In this document: piece after piece, positions 1 through 7,676 of the stretch
How the letters are laid out: the number at the start of each line of letters is the position of its first letter
Numbering within the stretch: position 1 is the stretch's first letter
NCBI GenBank assembly: GCA_016196825.1
Contig: JACPWY010000007.1
Span: forward strand, 128,468 to 192,467
Source: Deltaproteobacteria bacterium
GTDB taxonomy: Bacteria > Bdellovibrionota > FAC87 > UBA2466
DNA length: 64,000 nucleotides
Direction: 5' to 3'
Notes under the pieces: generated by a model
The model's input: only the letters and a program-made list of their open reading frames with translations
The model's database searches: none
Told to the model about the DNA's origin: nothing
Made by a program: the position numbers and the translations under genes

Positions 1-19
1 TGATTTTCATTGTTTTCTC

Positions 20-952
20 CTACTGCCCCAACAATTTGTAAAACTCGGCGCGTGCTGTGAGATCGGTGTCGAAATTGCCGAGCATGTGATTGGTTACCAT
101 TCTGCTAGATTGTTTTTGCACTCCTCGGGCCCGCATGCAGAAATGTTCAGCTTCGATGATCACCCCCACGGCGAGTGGGTCGATCGCCTGGTGAAGCGCC
201 TCTGCTACCTGCCGCGTCAGCCGCTCCTGATTCTGGAGGCGACGGGAGAAGACCTCCACCAATCGGGCGAGTTTTGAGAGACCCACGATGCGGCCGTTGC
301 GAGGGATGTACCCCACGGAGGCCTTTCCGAAGAAGGGGAGCATGTGATGCTCGCAGGTCGAGTACATTTCAATATCTTTGCAAAGAACGATTCCCCGGCT
401 CCCAAACTCGTCGAACTGTGTGCCCAAGACCATCATCGGGTCCTGGCGATAGCCCGAGAAAAGGCTGTCCCAAGATTTAATGACCCGCTTGGGAGTGTCG
501 AGCAGCCCCTGGCGATCGGGATCCTCGCCGAGATACCGCAGGCTGCGGGCGACCAGCGCCTCCATGTCGGCGCGGCCCTGTCTTTCCCAAGGGTAGACAA
601 TCGTCTTATTCGTCTCTTCGATGAAGAACTTCGGCTTTGCTGCGGCGTTGGCCTTCACATGGAGGGCGGCGGTCAGAACCGAGTCGTTTGTAGGAAGTTC
701 CTGGCCCTCGCCGACGGCGTCCGTCACGATCAGGGAGTTATCGACAGGCGCGTCGGTGAGCGGGAGACTGAGTCGTTTGCCTAACTCTTGAGCGACGAAG
801 AGTCCCCCCGTTCGAATGCCGAATACACTCGCCGGGTTGTCAGAACGTTTCAGGCGCTTGTGGATCTGGGACGAAAGACTCTCGGCCATCTCCCCAAACT
901 CGGACCAGGACAGTTTTTTTATCCCCTGCGCATTGTTTTCAATGGTTCTCAC
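20..952 (-). CDS. folE: GTP cyclohydrolase I fused to an N-terminal phosphoribosyltransferase-like domain
   Basis: The C-terminal ~180 residues are FolE, which converts GTP to dihydroneopterin triphosphate, the shared precursor of folate and queuosine. The zinc ligands are visible in CEHH (Cys200 and His203) and HFC (Cys272), with the spacing seen in E. coli FolE. Residues ~12-124 resemble a type I phosphoribosyltransferase fold (FGIRTGGL near the start, IVYPWE at the end). The PRPP loop is degenerate: TDAVGEGQE replaces the usual DD..TGKT. The start chosen is GTG at 952, overlapping the queE stop as GTGA behind a GGAGGT sequence, giving 310 residues. A longer reading from 1054 would run inside queE. 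It is the last gene of the coupled queD-queE-folE set. FolE is certain; the role of the N-terminal domain is unknown. Confidence 0.9.
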   Translation of the reverse strand: MRTIENNAQGIKKLSWSEFGEMAESLSSQIHKRLKRSDNPASVFGIRTGGLFVAQELGKRLSLPLTDAPVDNSLIVTDAVGEGQELPTNDSVLTAALHVKANAAAKPKFFIEETNKTIVYPWERQGRADMEALVARSLRYLGEDPDRQGLLDTPKRVIKSWDSLFSGYRQDPMMVLGTQFDEFGSRGIVLCKDIEMYSTCEHHMLPFFGKASVGYIPRNGRIVGLSKLARLVEVFSRRLQNQERLTRQVAEALHQAIDPLAVGVIIEAEHFCMRARGVQKQSSRMVTNHMLGNFDTDLTARAEFYKLLGQ

Positions 953-1584
953 CGTACCTCCAACACCTTGTGGCTTTGAATGCTGACTCTCCACGCCGGA
1001 TTCTTCTGGACGTAGCTCACCACCTTGGGGGCTGTTGACCCGCGAACGTTCCATTCCGGCGAGAGATAAAATCGTGGGTTCTTGTCTTTGAATTGAAACT
1101 CATTTCGCTCATAGCGAGCGTAGATACTGTCGAGAACGGAATCGCTCATCTCCGAGTCGTAGACCACCTTGATCTCCGACGGACTGTTGTTTGGGTCGAA
1201 CCAGAACGCCTCATGAGCGCCGGGCTTTCCACTCTTGGTCATCCATCGTTTCGGAGAAACGGTCAGGTGATCGATTCCCGCGGGGACCGGAAACTGTCCA
1301 TTGGTTTCCATCGCGATCTCAAAACCCGCTTGCTTGAGAAGGCCGATCAGCTCAGGGCAGTCCTTGTTCATCGAGGGCTCGCCGCCCGTGATCACGGCAA
1401 AACGGCAACCGCACTCAGCGAGAAGCTTTTTCAAGTCCACCGTTGGCATTTCAAAAAAGGTGTCAAATTGGGTGTCGCACCATGGACAGCTCAGATTACA
1501 AAACGGGAGCCGAATAAAGAGAGCCGCCCGGCCCATGTTCAACCCTTCGCCCTGCACGGTGTAGAAGATTTCATTGATCTTCAC
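949..1584 (-). CDS. queE: 7-carboxy-7-deazaguanine synthase
   Basis: QueE is a radical SAM enzyme that contracts 6-carboxytetrahydropterin to 7-carboxy-7-deazaguanine in queuosine/preQ0 synthesis. The 211-residue protein opens with the family's FYTVQGEG region, then Cys29, Cys33 and Cys36 in CNLSCPWC (CX3CX2C) for the 4Fe-4S cluster, and GGEP at 67-70. Length is normal for the family. The ATG at 1584 overlaps the queD stop by four bases and its own stop overlaps the folE GTG, so the three genes are translationally coupled. queC is not in this window. Confidence 0.93.
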   Translation of the reverse strand: MKINEIFYTVQGEGLNMGRAALFIRLPFCNLSCPWCDTQFDTFFEMPTVDLKKLLAECGCRFAVITGGEPSMNKDCPELIGLLKQAGFEIAMETNGQFPVPAGIDHLTVSPKRWMTKSGKPGAHEAFWFDPNNSPSEIKVVYDSEMSDSVLDSIYARYERNEFQFKDKNPRFYLSPEWNVRGSTAPKVVSYVQKNPAWRVSIQSHKVLEVR

Positions 1585-2162
1585 GAGAGCACTCGTCTTG
1601 CGTCATATTCCACGGTGCCCTGCGCAGATTTCCAATCCAAAAGCTGGGTCGTGAGATCGGAGGTTTCAAAGAGGGTCTGCTCGGCGGCACTGAGGCCCGT
1701 ACATTCCACATGGCAATTCATCGTCTCCCACAGCTTTACCGAATGGGTGTTGAGACCGGTATTGCTGAGAAGGACATCGGCCGCGTAAAAGAGTTCTTTT
1801 GCGATATTCTCCGCCGTGGGGTTGCAGAAACTGTCGGTTCCAGCCCCGTTCATGCGATAGACCTTAAGGCCGAGCTGGTTGCAAATCGAGATGAACTGTA
1901 GGTCTTGCGGATTGGCGATGAATCCGTGATCCATCGTTTCGTCAATCCATTCACAGACGACCCGCTTGATCTCCTTGAAATCGATCGCGTAGCCGAGGTC
2001 CAACGACGACGACCAGGAAAAGGTCAGCTCGTAGTGGTACTCGTGCCCGTGTAGATTGAAGCATTTGAACCGTTCGTGCAGAACTCTGTGGGCCGCATCA
2101 AACTTCCCATCCCGGGTGACAAAATTGCGGGGTGAGTCGTCTTCTTTCTGAAAGCGGTTCAT
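1581..2162 (-). CDS. queD: 6-carboxytetrahydropterin synthase / 6-pyruvoyl-tetrahydropterin synthase family
   Basis: QueD acts between FolE and QueE, turning dihydroneopterin triphosphate into 6-carboxytetrahydropterin. FDAAHRV (His25) and CFNLHGHEY (Cys34, His38, His40) supply the zinc ligands and catalytic cysteine of the family. At 193 residues it is longer than the ~120-residue E. coli enzyme, with extra sequence in the middle and at the C-terminus, like the longer PTPS-type members. Its ATG overlaps the stop of the secreted-protein gene upstream as ATGA, with GGAG eight bases ahead. Assignment to the queuosine branch rests on the queE and folE neighbours. Confidence 0.87.
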   Translation of the reverse strand: MNRFQKEDDSPRNFVTRDGKFDAAHRVLHERFKCFNLHGHEYHYELTFSWSSSLDLGYAIDFKEIKRVVCEWIDETMDHGFIANPQDLQFISICNQLGLKVYRMNGAGTDSFCNPTAENIAKELFYAADVLLSNTGLNTHSVKLWETMNCHVECTGLSAAEQTLFETSDLTTQLLDWKSAQGTVEYDARRVLS

Positions 2163-3079
2163 TTTCCCGGCTCCTCGCTCAGGAGCTTCTTCAACGTCTC
2201 AGGATCTTTCTCCATCATCCTTTCCATGATGTGGGTGTCGAGGCGGTCTTCGATGTATTCACGAATCGTCATCAAGGTGAGGGCCGGATTGTAGGTGTCG
2301 TCTCTTTTTAGGAGGTAGACGATGGTGTCGCCAATTCCGTCGATCTGCTTCTGCAAACGCAGCATCTTGAAAAGTGTCGTGAAGGAGAGGTCCTTGTTGG
2401 GGCGAACCGAAGCCAGGGCTGCAGTTGCCACAATCTTCACCGATTCGAGATCGGTGGTGACCTGCGCCGGCGGAGGGGGAAGCGGATCACCATTGTCATC
2501 CTCGCCCGTCTTCAGCCGTTGGGCCATGAGCCGAACGACATCGATGGAATACTTGGCTAGATACTGAGCGACCTGTGCCCCCGTGGGAGGATCAACCTCG
2601 GGAAGGTCCTTGGTGGAATATTCCAAAGGCTCCCTCCCACTTTTTGAGAGCAAACCAAAATCGCTGTAACCACTCATGCCCATCTTTTGCGGGGCGGTCT
2701 TAGATTGCAAAGTGACCAATTGGGAGACAAAGGCGTCGTCACCCGAAACGTGCCCGATCGTGATCACGCGAGATGTGCGATTCACCGTGCAGCTCTGATT
2801 AGCGAGCGTCCCCGTCAGATCGAGGTTGCACCTCACCTCGCCATCGGCCGACACCGTGACTTTAGAAGCTGACGTTTTCGCTCGCGCCGAAAAATTGACT
2901 GTGTCGACGAAGCGCCAGCCTTCGTTGGCCACGGTGAAGGCATACGGTTTGCCTTGCGTGACCAGGAGTAAGTTATTTCCGCCTGCGGATGAGACGGAGA
3001 CCTGAACGACCTCCCGCTCCGCTAGAGCGCCTTGGTGGATGAGGAGGGTGACTAGGGTCATGACAGTGATTTGTTTCAT
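2159..3079 (-). CDS. secreted protein of unknown function, paralogue of the 3196-4050 product
   Basis: The product is about 306 residues. The start at 3079 is chosen because it opens directly with a signal peptide (MKQITVMTLVTLLIHQG, cleavage near ALA-E); a longer reading to 3199 would precede it with an unlikely extension. The last ~90 residues closely match the neighbouring gene: both carry MLRLQKQIDG, a ..DTY..AL.L.T.RE block and IEDRLDTH. I recognise no domain. The mature N-terminal half is rich in Val, Thr and Ser, consistent with a beta-rich exported domain, followed by a helical C-terminal part. Its stop overlaps queD, so it is probably co-transcribed with the queuosine genes. Confidence 0.75.
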   Translation of the reverse strand: MKQITVMTLVTLLIHQGALAEREVVQVSVSSAGGNNLLLVTQGKPYAFTVANEGWRFVDTVNFSARAKTSASKVTVSADGEVRCNLDLTGTLANQSCTVNRTSRVITIGHVSGDDAFVSQLVTLQSKTAPQKMGMSGYSDFGLLSKSGREPLEYSTKDLPEVDPPTGAQVAQYLAKYSIDVVRLMAQRLKTGEDDNGDPLPPPPAQVTTDLESVKIVATAALASVRPNKDLSFTTLFKMLRLQKQIDGIGDTIVYLLKRDDTYNPALTLMTIREYIEDRLDTHIMERMMEKDPETLKKLLSEEPGK

Positions 3080-3195
3080 CGTTATTCCATGGGTTACTTG
3101 TTTAAAAATCTCCAACATTGGAAACGTCATACGGGAATCGCGCGTGGTGACGCACTCGCAAAAAACTTTTCTGAATGGGTGACTTGAGAAGAAAA

Positions 3196-4050
3196 TCATT
3201 CTGAGGCCTCCGGGAGGAGTTTCTTTCCCAGCTCCCGTTCCAATTGGTGCGTATCCAGGCGATCCTCGATGACCTCACGAACCGTGAGAAGATCGAGCGC
3301 CAAATAATAGGTGTCGCCGTTGGCGAGTAAGGTCTTGATCGTTTCGCCACACCCGTCGATCTGCTTTTGCAGGCGGAGCATTGCAAAAACAGTATTGAAG
3401 GAGAAATCTCGATTGGGTTTTGCTTTGGCCAAAGCAAATCCAGCCAGAACCTTAATGCTATCGACATCTCTCTTCAGGATCGTCACATCGATATCTTTGT
3501 TGAAGAAGGTCTCGCTGAGCGCCTTGATAAGGTGAGATACGATCTGCTGTGTTCGCCGGGCTAGGTAGGTTGCTCGGTCGGATTGTGGTAGTTCAAGGTC
3601 TTCCAACGGGCTTCCTTCGGCACCAGTGCTCTCGCGCCGGGGGAGGTCTCGGAAAGAGGGGGTCTCCTTGAGTTCAAACTTGATGGGCGGCTTGGCGCTT
3701 TGATGAGAAACGATACCCCTCACCCTCACCCCGTCACTGAGCGAGCGGAATGATACGGTCTGCGCGGTTCTGAGGATGGGGCATCGAAGAATCGATATCT
3801 CGTTTGGGAGATCGAATACACAACGACTTTCGCCATCTGCCAGCACCTCAAGCTTGGAGCCCTCAACGCTTGGGCGGACCGTAAATTCGATCCACTCGAC
3901 CCAATGCCACGAGCCCGACTTTCCAACGGGAAGGCTTAGGCGGTCTTCCCGGTGCAACACTGCTCCCTCGTCGCTTAATTGGGTGCGCGAATCACCGACG
4001 AGCGGCCAGGCCAGGAGTGAAAGGGCCATAATGTAACCAAAGAATCTCAT
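3196..4050 (-). CDS. secreted protein of unknown function, first gene of the queuosine-linked operon
   Basis: About 284 residues from ATG 4050, which begins with a signal peptide (MRFFGYIMALSLLAWPLVG). The open frame extends to 4506, but that part runs antisense through the divergent gene and has no secretion signal, so I reject it. The C-terminal ~90 residues are paralogous to the 2159-3079 product (MLRLQKQIDG, IEDRLDTH). The pair therefore looks like a tandem duplication with diverged N-terminal halves. 116 bases separate the two copies. It faces the 4226-12182 operon across a ~175-base divergent region, so the two transcription units may share control. Confidence 0.72.
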   Translation of the reverse strand: MRFFGYIMALSLLAWPLVGDSRTQLSDEGAVLHREDRLSLPVGKSGSWHWVEWIEFTVRPSVEGSKLEVLADGESRCVFDLPNEISILRCPILRTAQTVSFRSLSDGVRVRGIVSHQSAKPPIKFELKETPSFRDLPRRESTGAEGSPLEDLELPQSDRATYLARRTQQIVSHLIKALSETFFNKDIDVTILKRDVDSIKVLAGFALAKAKPNRDFSFNTVFAMLRLQKQIDGCGETIKTLLANGDTYYLALDLLTVREVIEDRLDTHQLERELGKKLLPEASE

Positions 4051-4176
4051 TTCATCTTTTTCCGTTTTGAGGGAGTAACGGATTTCCCAGGCGTGGGTCA
4101 TTGGCGAAAAACTTTTGTGGGTCGGAAAGCTGGGAAGAAGAGTAATAAATGCAGAAAATGAGAAATGAGAAGTGGG

Positions 4177-4205
4177 TTGACTCGGAGCATTAATTTCGTT
4201 ATCTC
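4177..4205 (+). promoter_or_regulatory. probable sigma70-type promoter of the six-gene operon
   Basis: TTGACT (4177-4182), a 17-base spacer and TATCTC (4200-4205) lie just ahead of the first gene. The predicted transcription start is ~4212, leaving a ~14-base leader with AAGGAG at 4216-4221 and ATG at 4226. The -35 box matches 5 of 6 consensus bases; the -10 box is weaker. No start-site data support it. Confidence 0.45.
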
Positions 4206-4225
4206 TTCCTTTACAAAGGAGATAC

Positions 4226-4966
4226 ATGCGTTCGAAACCGCCCATTTTGTGCCTGGTCTTCAGTGTTTTGACCCTCATGAGCGCCCAGGCCAACGAAGAC
4301 GCCCAGGCCGATAAGGTGATTGAAAAGCTGGGCCACCAGCTCGCTGCCTTTTCCAAGGCTTCGGCCCTCATCGAGCGGCCTGAGATCGGTCGATACAAAC
4401 GGTTGTGGAACGTGGCCGAGCAGGTGGTGGAAAAGCTCAAGATGAAGGGCCCGTTGAACCCCGAGACCACGCGCGCGCTTCGCAAGTACTCCGTCGTTTT
4501 CGCCAAGGCTGAGAATTTTCTGGGGCGCGTGAAATCGGAGAAGCTTGCCGGCGAGATAGATCAAATTCTGAGAATTTACAAAGACCTCGCGGCGGCGCTC
4601 CAGATCTCGGTGGAGATCTACACCTACAACACCTCGACGGTTCTCGATGAATTCGTTTCCAAGATAAATGACGCGATTTCGCAGAATCCGCCCAAGTATC
4701 TTCGCGACAAACTCGAAGAGTTGAAGCTTGTGGACATCCCCTCGATCAAGCCCAAGAGCGAAGCGACCGGCGATAGTTTCAAGACCTATAAGGCCGCGAT
4801 CCCGGTCTGCCATAAGATCCGGGCGCTCTACCCGGCCTTCTACGCCATCGCCGACACAACCACCCTGTACGCGGTCCTGATGGACATCCAAGGTATCAAC
4901 GAAGAGTACATCGAGCTCACACGCATCGAAGAAGAGGTCGCCAAACTCACGGAGGTCGAGAAATGA
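4226..4966 (+). CDS. secreted helical protein of unknown function, first gene of the operon
   Basis: 246 residues. A signal peptide (MRSKPPILCLVFSVLTLMSAQA) leads into a mature protein that is almost wholly predicted helical, with many charged heptad-like stretches, suggesting a helical-bundle or coiled-coil periplasmic protein. I recognise no domain. The start is secured by AAGGAG five bases upstream of ATG 4226. The stop overlaps the next ATG (4963-4966, ATGA). Position at the head of an operon of exported proteins suggests a structural or adaptor part of the same system, but no function can be read from the sequence. Confidence 0.75.
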   Translation: MRSKPPILCLVFSVLTLMSAQANEDAQADKVIEKLGHQLAAFSKASALIERPEIGRYKRLWNVAEQVVEKLKMKGPLNPETTRALRKYSVVFAKAENFLGRVKSEKLAGEIDQILRIYKDLAAALQISVEIYTYNTSTVLDEFVSKINDAISQNPPKYLRDKLEELKLVDIPSIKPKSEATGDSFKTYKAAIPVCHKIRALYPAFYAIADTTTLYAVLMDIQGINEEYIELTRIEEEVAKLTEVEK

Positions 4967-5820
4967 AGACGTTATTGGGCTTTTTCTTTGCCGCTTGCTT
5001 GGTCGCTCGCGCCGATCTCATTCTCATCGATGAGCACGGTCAACGGTTGGCAGCCTGTCCGGCCTTAAATTTGGCCGAAATCTTTTATCTGAAAGTCTGC
5101 CCTGGCGCGGCCAATCCGGCCAATTGCACTACGTGCACTGGCTCGGTCCTGAACCAAACCCCCTTCGTTGATTTCACCGCAAATCTCAATGTGGCCTTCG
5201 GGATTCCCGCAACGTATTCGGGGCATGACGCCTTGGATAGACTCAACATTGAGATCAGCGATCTTTCTTCCGAAATCGAGTTGGTTGGCAACGATGAGGA
5301 CGGAGCTGCTCTGTCCAAAAGGCTCACTGAGAAAAAGCGAATCCAAAGAAAACTCATCCGATTGAACGCGTTGGTCATTCGACCGCTCCGTGAAGCCGGA
5401 GTGGCGCATGCGATCGATGCGGAGGCGACGATCACTCCCGATGGGAGAGACAATTTCGGTCTGGTGCGCGCCTCGTTCGATAAGCTTCTCCGTGTGAAGG
5501 GGAGCGTCTATCGGATCACTCGCAAGACGGCACAGTCTTTCCCAACTCTGTGTACCCCGCCTTTTGTCGCTGCCGATTTGGATGACGCATTGAGGGCTGA
5601 GAATGAGCTGAAAGGCTTTTTGGAGGCCCGCGAAGAGAAGTCACTGAACGTATTGTGGATCAATGGGCGCGCGGGGCGGTGGGTGAGCGTCGGCGCCGGC
5701 CCTATGAAGGCGGTGCGCGACATTCTTCTGTACTCTGTTTTTTCGGGAACTCCGTTTTCCTTTATACCCGAAGGTGAATACGGTGGCCTGTGCATTCTGA
5801 AAGAGGAAAAGAAACTGTGA
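4963..5820 (+). CDS. secreted protein with the shared D-[ILV]-x-[LV] N-terminal module
   Basis: 285 residues with a signal peptide (MKTLLGFFFAACLVARA). The mature N-terminus (DLILIDEHGQRLA, followed by closely spaced Cys residues) resembles the starts of the 10857, 27262, 52840, 53760 and 54695 products, where D-[ILV]-x-[LV] is followed after ~25-35 residues by a Cys pair. The middle is charged and helical. The end (EGEYGGLCILKEE) resembles the ..AVLCIWD ends of the 52840-55519 family. No enzyme motif is visible. Translation is coupled to both neighbours by four-base overlaps (ATGA at 4963, GTGA at 5817). Confidence 0.72.
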   Translation: MKTLLGFFFAACLVARADLILIDEHGQRLAACPALNLAEIFYLKVCPGAANPANCTTCTGSVLNQTPFVDFTANLNVAFGIPATYSGHDALDRLNIEISDLSSEIELVGNDEDGAALSKRLTEKKRIQRKLIRLNALVIRPLREAGVAHAIDAEATITPDGRDNFGLVRASFDKLLRVKGSVYRITRKTAQSFPTLCTPPFVAADLDDALRAENELKGFLEAREEKSLNVLWINGRAGRWVSVGAGPMKAVRDILLYSVFSGTPFSFIPEGEYGGLCILKEEKKL

Positions 5821-7676
5821 GCCACGAGACTCTTTCACAGCAGATTGAAAAAGCCTGGCAGATTCGGGTGAATGCGTCACCCGAAGCGGCATTGCGGCCT
5901 CTCATTGAGCTCAAGGATGTGCTCTCGATCCCCTCCCGCATTGTGAGTCGGGATTGCATTGTCCCTCTTTTGAAGCGCCCCGAGGCACGCGAGATCCTCG
6001 ATGTTCTCGTTCTCCATGTGAGTGTGACGGCGCTCATCGGACAGCCGGACGAGGCGATGGGTTTGATGAAGCTTCTGGAGTCGGAAGCGCTGATCCACGG
6101 TATCACCGACAGCTATTTTCTTTACTACGAACGGGGTCGCATCGAGTTTCGGTCCGGGGATTTCACGCGGGCGATCGAGTCCTTTATGAGGGGTTCGATG
6201 ATCGCGCGCACGCAGCTTCAGAGGTTGTGGGCCTCGGTGAATGTTGTTTTTTGCCTCGAAAATTTGGGGCTGCCGCTGGAGCCCACTCTCTCCGAGGTTC
6301 AAGAGCTCATCAATACCGCGGGTCCGGGGGATCTCACCCAGCGCGTTCTGGACCAACTCAAGACCGTCGAATTGCGCCAGCTTTTTCGCAAGGGGCAGTT
6401 TCGCAATCTGCTGAAGCTGGCTGATAAGGGGAGTGTGCTGGATCAGGGGCGCTATTACGGGATGTGGGTGAAGATGCTGCCGTACCACAAGGGGCACGCC
6501 CTTGCGAGTCCAGAGGACCTGCGCAGCTTTTCCGTGGCCTCCTCTCTTCTCTTGTTCCGTTCCTCCCGTATGCGAACGCTTCAGGGGCTTCTGCACCCCG
6601 AGGATTTCGAGGTGACGAAGCCTTCGGAACATGTGGATCGTTTTTACCTCTGGGTGTGGCGTTGGTTGCAGGATCCCGAGGCCCTCTCGGCCGAAAAGAT
6701 CACAGCGCTCTCTCAGAAGATCGATTTTGCTGATCTCTCCCATCGGATGTCCGTCGAAGACGGCCAGCTGCTCCGAAACGCGTTCGGTTGGCTGGCCCTT
6801 TTCGACGCGACCTCCGAGAGGCGACTGCGCACTCTTGCGGGCTTGTGTGGTCAGTCGAAGGGTTCTGAAGACTCTCTTTTCACGTTGGAATACCTGGTCA
6901 CCCAGTACCTAGCGGCCATCCGAGACGGAAACCGGATTTTGGAGAGTGATTACCTCACCTCGTTGAAGGCGCATTGTCTTTGGGATTCGTCGGATCTTCT
7001 CTTCAACCAGTTGGTTCAGGGAGTCCTCGGGAAAAAGAGTCTGGCGCCCCAGCTTGCGGGTCTGGTGGCTCGGATCCGGGATCTTGTGGCCCCGAAGCAT
7101 TCACTCAAGAACCGAGGGATTATGGTGGATGAGGCGCTTGGCCAGGTTATCCTCGCGAAGTCTGGGCGCAAGGTTATCTCGCCCTCGCTCACTCGTGCGC
7201 TCTCGCTTCTTAAGGGGCAGCAGACCATTTCGAATGATGAATTCGTGAATGACTGCTTTGGCATCCACACCTATGACTCAACCATTCACAACGGGAAGAT
7301 CTTCAATCTTTTGACGAGGCTGAAGGCGCTCACGGGAGCCGATCTCAATTATAGGATGAAGCAGGGTTTCATCTACGCCGAGGGAACCTGGCGAGGGGTT
7401 CATTTCATGAACCGGAGCGCTCCCCCTAAGATTCTGACGGCGTCCGCCGTTCGGCCATCCGAAGATAGACCCATGAAGGGGCGTAACATTCTACCCGCCT
7501 GGAACGGGCTGATTTCGCGTCTTGAGCTCGAGAATCGCATCGGCCGGCCGCGAAGCACGACCAACCGCCTCATCACCCGGTGGATCGATGAAGGAAAGAT
7601 TCGCAAAGAAGGAAATTCGAAGAGCACCCGCTACGCCTATATTGCGCGGCAGGATGCAATGGGAGCCATGAGATGA
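5817..7676 (+). CDS. TPR-like cytoplasmic protein with two C-terminal winged-helix segments
   Basis: The start is GTG at 5817, overlapping the previous stop as GTGA with AGAGG upstream, giving ~619 residues. No signal peptide, so this is the only cytoplasmic product of the operon. The body is a helical array with TPR-like spacing (for example YYERGRIEFRSGDFTRAIES). Around residues 465-530 lies a segment resembling response-regulator-type winged helices (NDEFVNDCFG, NLLTRLKAL). A second helix-turn-helix follows near the end (LISRLELENRIGRPRSTTNR). This suggests a DNA-binding regulator or signalling hub for the operon. The function is inferred from architecture; the TPR call is by eye and the ligand is unknown. 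Confidence 0.65.
   Translation: MSHETLSQQIEKAWQIRVNASPEAALRPLIELKDVLSIPSRIVSRDCIVPLLKRPEAREILDVLVLHVSVTALIGQPDEAMGLMKLLESEALIHGITDSYFLYYERGRIEFRSGDFTRAIESFMRGSMIARTQLQRLWASVNVVFCLENLGLPLEPTLSEVQELINTAGPGDLTQRVLDQLKTVELRQLFRKGQFRNLLKLADKGSVLDQGRYYGMWVKMLPYHKGHALASPEDLRSFSVASSLLLFRSSRMRTLQGLLHPEDFEVTKPSEHVDRFYLWVWRWLQDPEALSAEKITALSQKIDFADLSHRMSVEDGQLLRNAFGWLALFDATSERRLRTLAGLCGQSKGSEDSLFTLEYLVTQYLAAIRDGNRILESDYLTSLKAHCLWDSSDLLFNQLVQGVLGKKSLAPQLAGLVARIRDLVAPKHSLKNRGIMVDEALGQVILAKSGRKVISPSLTRALSLLKGQQTISNDEFVNDCFGIHTYDSTIHNGKIFNLLTRLKALTGADLNYRMKQGFIYAEGTWRGVHFMNRSAPPKILTASAVRPSEDRPMKGRNILPAWNGLISRLELENRIGRPRSTTNRLITRWIDEGKIRKEGNSKSTRYAYIARQDAMGAMR

Noticed and set aside
5877-6743. Long minus-strand open frame opposite the TPR regulator
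   Set aside because: Antisense shadow of a GC-rich gene; composition is His/Arg/Leu-rich with no domain, start signal or neighbour context. The same applies to the long frames opposite potA (23172-24305), the carbamoyltransferase (39304-40341) and the ureohydrolase/ATP-grasp genes.
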